This document shows, in pieces, positions 56,451 through 64,000 of a stretch of 64,000 bases of DNA. Made by a program: the position numbers and the translations under genes. A model generated the notes under the pieces. The model was not told the origin of the DNA. It worked only from the letters and a program-made list of their open reading frames with translations, and ran no database searches. The stretch comes from Nematostella vectensis (Eukaryota; Cnidaria; Anthozoa; Actiniaria; Edwardsiidae): assembly GCF_932526225.1 (NCBI RefSeq), contig NC_064038.1, positions 6,688,570 through 6,752,569 on the forward strand, written 5' to 3'. Each line of letters begins with the position of its first letter. Within the stretch, counting starts at the first letter, position 1.

Positions 56451-57800
56451 TTACAGACCCCCTTATATATGTAAATGATCCGTATGATACCAGATTTAGA
56501 TTTAGCGGAATTGGTGCAGTTGTAACGCTTTAAATCTAGGAGAGTGAAGAGACCCCCATAAAATATCTTTTGTCTCTAGTCTCTAATGACTCATTGTGTC
56601 TATGTATAAGTGTGTACAAGAGAGCATAAGATAAGAGAGGGACGCTTTGGTATTACCCGCGCGCCATGTCGATTCCGAATCTACCTATTTTTAGTAACCA
56701 CCACCCCATCACTGCGTGCGAGGATTTTTACTCACCCTACCCCCGCGCTTTGGCATTTACATCTTGTTGTTTGCCGCTGTTTTGTGACTTGAAACCAAAA
56801 AAACACCCTATTTGCACAAATACCATCGAAAACGTCATTCTAGCATCAATGATACGGGTAGTTGCGGTTTATAGGGGATGTAGTACTTCGAGGATTGCAA
56901 CATTTCGAAAACGGACTTCATTCAAAATGAAGAGCGGAAAACCTTCAAACACCGTTTTCGCTCTAACTTGCTGCTTTTTCGTGGTTTCTCAACATTCATT
57001 ATCTTCCTAATGGTCAAACGGAATCTGTAAGTTAGACATTAGATATGATATTGATTTTTGTGAATATTCCGGTAAATTGAGTAGGAATCCAAGAAAAATA
57101 CATTTCATAAAACTATCCTTGCAGCGAGGGAATGCATTTTTGTGATGATCAAAGCCAGCAAGCTGAAGTATCTGAGCTTTTGTAATAGTGAGAAAATAAA
57201 GAGGGAAATATTACTGTACTTCTTTGATGTTGTTATTATACAAGCTGGAGTCGGGACTTGTTTTAGTGGTCAGCGACTTAGATCGTGTCCGGGGGGGGGG
57301 GGGGGGGGGTGGGGGGGGGGGGGGGTAGTCCATAGACGTTCAGATGTGCGCTGATAAAAAAAACTCCTTTGAGCTAATTGTCATTTGTGCGGCTAAAGTA
57401 GCGTATATTATGCCGCCTGCAAAGGCCCTAATGACCATAAGCTTATTGTCCCATCGTTATTTATAAGCGATTGCTTTAAAAAGAAATTATATCTGTCACT
57501 GATTTTCGCGTTTTATTAGACTTTATTTCTGTTGCCCTCCAGCTGTTGCCCTCCAGCTCTTCAAACCAGTTTTCTCTTGTTACTATCCAACTAGTTTCGG
57601 TTCCTAAGAAATAAGACGATAATGTTATTGTCAGGCGGGTAATTTAGATTTATCAATTTCCAGTTCATTTGAGAACTGCTAACTTGAACACACATGTATA
57701 GTTACACTAAATAGATTTACTCCTGGACTCTTATAGCATGCTAACCCATGTGCTGTATAGTAGACGTTTCATAACAGATCTTGCTTTCTTTTCGGTTTAA
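56451..57800. other. Intergenic, no gene supported
   Basis: Downstream of the pseudokinase stop. Contains a frame at 56,666-57,010 without homology features and a long poly-G tract at 57,290-57,326. No RNA gene recognised. Confidence 0.5.
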
Positions 57801-58000
57801 NNNNNNNNNNNNNNNNNNNNNNNNNNNNNNNNNNNNNNNNNNNNNNNNNNNNNNNNNNNNNNNNNNNNNNNNNNNNNNNNNNNNNNNNNNNNNNNNNNNN
57901 NNNNNNNNNNNNNNNNNNNNNNNNNNNNNNNNNNNNNNNNNNNNNNNNNNNNNNNNNNNNNNNNNNNNNNNNNNNNNNNNNNNNNNNNNNNNNNNNNNNN
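57801..58000. other. Assembly gap (200 N)
   Basis: Exactly 200 undetermined bases, probably a placeholder length. The right flank is a dispersed repeat with a C-run, a likely cause of the break. Confidence 0.99.
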
Positions 58001-58110
58001 CAAAATTAACGGAGTAGGGGCGTGGCTGTGCACCCAAATATTTTCTTAATGTTTCTGTATTGTGCCCCCCCCCCCCCCCCCCCCCCAATATTTTGAGACC
58101 CGCTACGGCC
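58001..58110. repeat. Dispersed gcaccc/poly-C repeat
   Basis: Matches, in the other orientation, a block at 23,400-23,490 (AATACAGAAACATTA and GGGGCGTGGC). Related fragments lie at 15,683-15,740 and 20,713-20,815, all ending near a G or C homopolymer. Confidence 0.7.
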
Positions 58111-58640
58111 CAGCAAGTCGACCATGAAAGTCATGCTGATATCAGAGGTACAATGTTTCCTGTTTAAATTATTTAGGCCCTCTTGAGTTGTCATGGTAAA
58201 CCTAAATTCTTACTGTTTGTAAAATCCTTGAGTTATCTTACGACTTTCGATTGGCATAAAGTAAAAAATTATCAAAGTACATAAGGCATTATAGTTGTTA
58301 GAGTTTATCAGATTTGAATAAATTTAGTCGAAAAAGAATTCCAGTCGATAAAATCACCAACCTTCGATAAAAGCACCAACCTGTGGCGTATCCATGATTT
58401 TTTCAAATCTTTGGTTCAGACTATCTTACTTATTCAAGCCATTATTTTACAAAATCTCTTCCCCCTAAAACGACAAGCACCACTGGTTTATCGGATCTTT
58501 TCCTGGAACCGTTACTGAAAACATTCGCTTTACAATTCTTTTAAAAAAAGCGACCCCTTTTTAAAAGATGCTGCGTTAAAGCCAGTAGCTGAGGTTTTGG
58601 AGAGGTGAGAACATGTCGCGATGGAAAAAAAAAAACTTAC

Positions 58641-58746
58641 GCGAGAGTGCAGATGTGGAAGACTTTTTCACTTCTTTCTCTGCATCTCCTGCAAATGCTG
58701 CTACCCCAATAGCCAGAAGAAGCAGAAAAACGCTTGTCCGTCTCAT
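58641..58746 (-). CDS. First coding exon with signal peptide
   Basis: ATG at 58,746 opens MRRTSVFLLLLAIGVAAFAG, a clear signal peptide with a likely cut after AFA, then DAEKEVKKSSTSALS. Ends CTCGC|GTAAGT in phase 1. The rest of the gene should lie to the left, past the gap. It could be the missing start of the EGF-fibrinogen gene, which would then enclose the pseudokinase gene, or a separate secreted protein. Confidence 0.65.
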
Positions 58747-59356
58747 GATATTACCAGCGGAAAGATTCTGATTGTAAGAAGGTCTCAACTCGACAAAGGC
58801 TAGTACTGGACTTGGGCGAGCTGGTGAGAAGAGAGATAGAAGTGTAGATATACAGAGATAGTACAGACGCATTACTGGGATTAAGTGGCTCAACTTTAAT
58901 GCACCTGTGACGTGTGACGTTCATTGGGCTCACACTTGAAGTCCTAATGGAATTTATGAGGCCTTTGCAAATTATTTGGAATGTTCCTTGTTGACAAGAT
59001 GAACTGAAACCTTTGACCGGTAGGCCTGTGCACGAAGAAAGCAGACGTGCTCTATCGTACATTCCTCTTTCCGTTCTTCTCTTTGTACTTGCACTAAACT
59101 ACTTTATACTAAACAATTAAATAATAATAATTTTAATTAAACCGCCTCCTCGAATCCTTGCCGCCTATTGCAGATGTATAATGCCGATAAAAAAGAATAA
59201 ATATGTATTTTTCTCGAGGGACTATGGCCGGGTATTGGGCCCACGCAGTAAACAAATCATGCAGATTGTCAACAGCTCAGTTATCTTTATTTTAATAGGT
59301 TTCTTGATTAAAGTCTTACATCTTAATGTCCTGTAGGTCTTGTTCTATCCGAAGGA

Positions 59357-59367
59357 GGTGTGTGTGT

Positions 59368-59398
<31 letters not shown>

Positions 59399-59415
59399 GG
59401 GGGGGGGGGGTGGGG
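59357..59415. repeat. GT microsatellite and poly-G
   Basis: A (GT)n run passes into a long G run. Confidence 0.93.
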
Positions 59416-60504
59416 AGGCGATCAACGCCTCTACCTTAGGTATGTCTGTTCCTACATGGGCAGCGCAACAGGCCTCTTCATATTTGGGAGAGGTGAAGAT
59501 GGTAGCACCATATTTTCCTCAAGGGTATATCCTATTGTGACTAGGGGGTTGGGGAAGGCACCGGGGCAACGCCTTTTCACCATAGGCTCTATCCCTATCA
59601 CTCTTTGGCAGGTAAAATAAAATGAAAGGAAAATGTGAAAAAGTAGGATCACATAGCTGTCGACTCAATTACGCTCATTAGGCGGGTGTCACAAGATTTT
59701 GGACTTCATCACAAGCCTTATTTTTGTAAGAATGTTCATACATTCTCTGTATTAACCCGCATTGGCTCTTCTGGGTTTGTTTCACCTATTTACTGTATTT
59801 CACCCATTTCACATGATTCCTGTTCATGTTGGGTTTGAAAGCTAGGGATCAGGAGATCATTGGGAATTAACCTAAAAAGTAATAGGTTTAAAACATCCTG
59901 TTTATATCGATAAAGAAAGACTAAACAAGAAAAAAACAAATTTAAATTTTAATTCATCCGCGATAAGGATAAGATTAAGCCAAAGCATACCCTAGCTCTC
60001 TAATACTACGCCATTTTGGATACCAGATCGAAAGATGATCTATTTTCACTTCATCTTTTTATATTTCAATTTTAACCAACGCTCTATATGCTTTGGTTAT
60101 AAATGGTTTGGTGATTTAAACCATCCTCGACTTATGAATGGTCGAAATTCAATACGTCATACCGTATTTAAGCGTATGAATATAAAAGGAATAAATGAAA
60201 AATGCCCGGGACTATAATTCTCACAGGCAATTTATTCCTGTGTATGATTTTCGGACATAAACAAATAATGTAGATATGTGTATAATGCAGCTGTTTTGGT
60301 TAAAAATCAGAGTTCCAATGTCAGTGACCTACCATTTTGTCATTTAATTCTACAATTTTTTTCTTCTCTTTCTCGGATCTTTTCCAAGCTATTTTATCAC
60401 GAGTACGATGTACTTCGAAATCGTACATGTTTTTTGCTCCTGAGTAGAAATGTCGGGCTGTGGAAAGGTCTCGTACGACATCCATCTAAGAACACTATCC
60501 TCAC

Positions 60505-61839
60505 CACCAGTCTGAACCGGTTACGTCTGTCCGCGTCAACCGTTGAGAGCTTGTAGACTGGGGTCGATCCGTCAGTTGAGTAGTACACGGAGTCGAGGTC
60601 TACGGTGAAGTGTTGCTGATGATGGAACAGAGCAAAGTGGGGGTAAGAAAATAACTTTAAAGAATTCTGGTCAGCCTCTTCTTTATTTTAGTTAACGTTT
60701 GAATAAACAAACGGAATTTTTCAAGAAAACTTGACAACAACCCCTTGTCCCTCATCATCTATGATCTTTAGTCTCTCCCCCCATCCATGATCCGCCTTGT
60801 CCCTCCCCCCATCCATGATCCGCCTTGTCCCTCCCCCCATCCATGGTCCGCCTTGTACCTCCCCCTTCCATGATCCGCCTTTTCCCTTCCCCCCATCCAT
60901 GATCCGCCTTGTCCCTTCCCCATCCATGATTCGCCTTGTCCCTCCTCCATCCATGATCCGCCTTGCCCCTCCCCCATCCATGATCCGCCTTGTCCCTCCC
61001 CCATCCATGATCCGCCTTGTCCCTCACCCCATCCATGATCCGCTTTGCCCCCTCCCCTCTCTCCCCATGATAAGCCTTATCCCCTACCTTATTCAACTCC
61101 AATTTCCCCATCTCGACTTTAAGTGGCACTAAACCACAGGTATCCCCGTGGAGCACGCGAGCCTCTGGCATTCTCTCCACGGCAGCCTCGACCTCTTGGA
61201 TCTGCGCATCGAACGTGACGGCGACGCCTATACGCGCGTTTAGAATACGCTGTCTCGACTGACGATTAACTCTGCTTTGTGCCTTCTCGTAGAAGTCTTT
61301 GATGTCCAGGAAGTCTACTTTGACTGATGGTGGCGTGATATCAGTGTACGAGAAGTCTACTGATGGGGGTGTGATATCTGCGCACGGATTCGTCATCATA
61401 CCGAACTCTCCTTCTACACCCCTCTCACTCTCCCCTTGTTCTGCTCCTTTCTGAAGGCTAGATGGTTTTCCCGCTCCTCCACCCATTATTTCACCCCCCT
61501 TGTTCTTCTCAACCAGACTTGAGAAGCTTTCATTTGAAAACTCGCTATGTAGAGACTTCAGAATCTCAGAATCGCTAAGTGATCTTGGATAGCGGCCTGT
61601 CGCCTGAGCGGAGTGGACTTTTGAAAAGTCTTTGTTTTCTAATAGCGTGTTAATCATTGTACTGTGTAAATAGTTATTATTCATATTGGATCTGTTGAAC
61701 ATTTGGTAAGGTCCTTTGATTTTGAAGCTCTCGTTTAAATCGTGTAGTAAGATGTTTTGGTCTTGCTTGCTAAAGGAAAGGCTGCTGCTACTTTGAAGGT
61801 TTTCTTTTTCGCTGAGTTGAAGCTCCAAAGCCTGCAGCT
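60505..61839 (-). CDS. Unrecognised gene, two exons
   Basis: Exon 61088-61839 (752 nt, entry phase 1, exit phase 0 at AATAAG|GTAGGG) and exon 60505-60615 (111 nt, phase 0-0). The first part is Ser/Asn-rich and low complexity. It is followed by two near copies of DITPPSV and a denser region: DIKDFYEKAQSRVNRQSRQR, ARIGVAVTFDAQIQEVEAAV and VPLKVEMGKLELNK joined to QHFTVDLDSVYYSTDGSTPV. The last part looks like a beta-rich globular domain, but I cannot name it. Likely cytoplasmic: no signal peptide seen. Both ends of the gene are missing. Confidence 0.7.
60770..61045. repeat. ~27-bp minisatellite in intron
   Basis: About ten variable copies of CATCCATGATCCGCCTTGTC plus a C-run, between the two exons at 60,505-61,839. 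It stays open in several reverse frames (Gly-Trp-Asp-Lys-Ala-like) but starts directly after a good donor. Confidence 0.9.
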
Positions 61840-62590
61840 CTGAAAACAGAGATTAATTTCATAAGCTTTCAAACAAAACGTCCATGACCCTTTAACAATC
61901 TTACACTTAGTATCTGCGGCTGAAAATTCTGCCATATTCATAGTGACCAACATTTTTTTCTGAATAGTTCACTCATCCTTTCATGCCGAAAATCTGAAAA
62001 TATCCATATTAAAAGTTTCTGGAAAAAATATCTGTTCGTTTTTCCCAGGAGGGACCATTCCTTTTTTCCCAGCCAGAGCATTGGTTAGGATTTTCTTTTT
62101 CTAAGCCAACAGTGATTAGGCATATTAGCATATGAATAATTTCCCTTATAACCGATCGGGATGATTTTTTTCCACTCCAGCGCCTCCAAAAATATTCCCA
62201 GCACAACTAGTTCGATTCCACAAATTTGTCAGCAGAACCATTCGGTACGATTTTTTCCAGCAACTGAGGGGTCTAATGTCTTCCCAGCCAGCAAAACATC
62301 GGGCAGCGGAACAGATATTTTGCGGAACAGATACGTTTTGTGCACTTGTATCTCAAAAGCGTAAGTTTCTGCTATGGCGCGCGTTATAATGATCTTGATC
62401 TTGCTTGCATTTCTATAGCTGTAATGACCTATGCAACTGAAATACCAGGAAAAGAAATTTTCTATTTTCAAGAATTAAAATCTGAATAATTTAGTTATTC
62501 TACACGTAAAATATTTAAATAACATTTGAGTAAATAGATAGAGGCTTTTTAAACCAAAGACAAATAGTTCACTATGAATACATATTATTT
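61840..62590. other. No gene supported
   Basis: AT-rich sequence upstream (by reverse strand) of the unrecognised gene; should contain its intron. No exon could be supported. Confidence 0.4.
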
Positions 62591-62591
62591 T

Positions 62592-64000
62592 GGATCTAAC
62601 AAAAGACAATATAGCTCAGAATAGAGTAATGTACAGGACCCGAAATGATCCCAGGACCCGAAACGATCCCAGGACCCGAAACGATCCCCAAAAGTACCCC
62701 AACTGATCCCGGGACCCTAAACGATCCCCAAGAGTCCCCGAAATGAACCCCAAGGAATTACAGTAATGGACAACTAAAGGAATGTGTAAGGATTGGCTTT
62801 CATTTTTAAAAACATATGAAACATTTAGCTTTGTTTGTGTTATTAAAAGGAAATTTACATTAACTAAAACTATAGTATTAAGATTTTTATATACGACTGC
62901 GGGGGAAATACAGTGGTTGAGTCAAAAATTGGGGTCAACTAACAACTCATGTGATAGTAATTTGAGGAGCCCGGCGTGGATAAATCATTTTTACATAACA
63001 AGCCATAAAAGAAAGTCTTTACAGATGGGACATGCTGCTTTACATAGGAAGCGAAATGTTTTAAAGTTATTTTTTGGCATGTTTGTTTTCGGTAAATGAA
63101 AGACCTATCATATCGTGAGATCATGCCGGGGTATACGCACGACTACATGAGGAAATTCAAAACTCACATAATATTGCTTTCACATCCTCTTAATATTTTG
63201 CATCGATAGTAGAAGGGTTGTTCGAGTGTATTACTCAGTGTGCTTTTGTCATTCCATCTTCTCGGCCAAACCGGCTGCCTAAAATGTGTAGGTAAATATT
63301 CGCTCGTGTGAACAAGGATTTCGTGGTGAAATACATGTTTGGTTGTCAGATGAATATTAATTTTTAGGGGTGATGTTTACCGGAAATGAGATTTATAGTG
63401 TCGGAGTCATGTGTCGGAACCGCAAAATGTTAAGAGTGTAATGGAAGGTCAAAAGTTTGGTTGATCTGAGCAAAGCTGTGCTATGTTTATGCTGTATTCC
63501 TTTCAGTAGCAATTTAAAGTTGTGTATTTGTTTTGGACTCTGTTTATGGGTTTAACGCCGGGCAATGTAATAAATAGAAGTATTGTGTTGGAATTTAATA
63601 TTTTTAAGTCACGTTGTTTAGAAATCGAGTCGCTCTTAACCCTTTATTATGCTTCAAAACTTGCAAGTATTTCTTCTGCTTTCCCTTTGTCCATTACCGC
63701 AATTCCTTGGGGTTGATTTCGGGGACTCCTCGGTATCGTTTCGGGTCCGAGGATCAGTTGGGGTACTTTTGGGGATCATTTCGGGTCCTGGGATCGTTTC
63801 GGGTCCTGGGATCATTTCGGGTCCTGTACAGTAAGCCGTAGGATGTTAAGGAATGTTAAACATAGTTTATCAACTGGTCTCGCAATAACGCGTCCAGGTT
63901 TCTGTGTGGGATCTTGCATACATTGTTTATCTGAGACTTTAGCGTTTTATTTTGCTCGCAGGATCTAACAAAGGACAATATAGCTCAGAATAGAGTAAGC
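62592..64000. mobile_element. Inverted-repeat element inside a direct repeat
   Basis: The left arm 62,632-62,775 and right arm 63,690-63,838 are reverse complements, built of ~18-bp subunits such as AGGACCCGAAACGATCCC. Outside, GGATCTAACAAAAGACAATA and ATAGCTCAGAATAGAGTAA occur at 62,592-62,629 and again at 63,961-63,999. The ~900-bp interior has no recognisable transposase. Confidence 0.7.

Noticed and set aside
56666-57010. 114-residue forward frame
   Set aside because: No recognisable domain, composition like surrounding non-coding DNA, and no splice or poly(A) support.
59340-59652. Frames beside the poly-G tract at 59.4 kb
   Set aside because: Driven by the homopolymer; no domain and no reliable exon boundary.

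Overview
The window looks like metazoan nuclear DNA, most likely from a cnidarian (anthozoan-like). It has short exons with GT-AG introns. It also has extracellular modules typical of basal animals (MAM, LDLa, CUB, pentraxin, LRR, EGF, fibrinogen), a leucine-rich-repeat GPCR of the relaxin-receptor/GRL101 type, many short repeats and one 200-base assembly gap. The species assignment is inference; no sequence search was possible.

Layout. (1) Bases 1-13,030 are a tandem array of about 46 units of ~284 bp, each holding one tRNA-Arg(CCT) gene or a decayed copy, with larger blocks duplicated inside the array. (2) Bases 13,303-37,065 (+) hold one large gene that I rebuilt exon by exon (34 exons, about 1,991 residues, all phases agreeing). 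It encodes a signal peptide, a Cys-containing N-terminal region, MAM domains, three LDLa modules, a pentraxin-like domain inserted inside a MAM domain, a CUB domain, LRRNT plus eight 72-nt LRR exons, and a 7TM rhodopsin-like domain with a cytoplasmic tail. (3) Bases 37,664-40,355 (-) hold the 3' part of a convergent gene with two EGF modules and a fibrinogen C-terminal domain. Its central exon carries a one-base frameshift. (4) Bases 40,976-56,450 (+) hold a kinase-fold gene that has lost the HRD and DFG residues (a pseudokinase). Its second intron contains a 10.3 kb array of about 210 copies of a 49-bp repeat. That repeat is itself a copy of the exon 3' end plus its splice donor. A second, smaller exon-donor duplication occurs two exons later in the same gene. 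(5) Bases 58,641-58,746 (-) are a first coding exon with a signal peptide, next to the assembly gap. (6) Bases 60,505-61,839 (-) are two exons of an unrecognised gene separated by a minisatellite. (7) The right end has a 1.2 kb element with ~145-bp inverted repeats, flanked by a direct repeat.

The receptor would act at the cell surface: LDLa, MAM, CUB, pentraxin and LRR modules for binding outside, and the 7TM domain for G-protein signalling inside. The EGF-fibrinogen and pseudokinase genes are separate. Transposon debris (a TTAA-flanked MITE in three copies, LINE 3' remnants, other dispersed repeats) lies mainly in introns.
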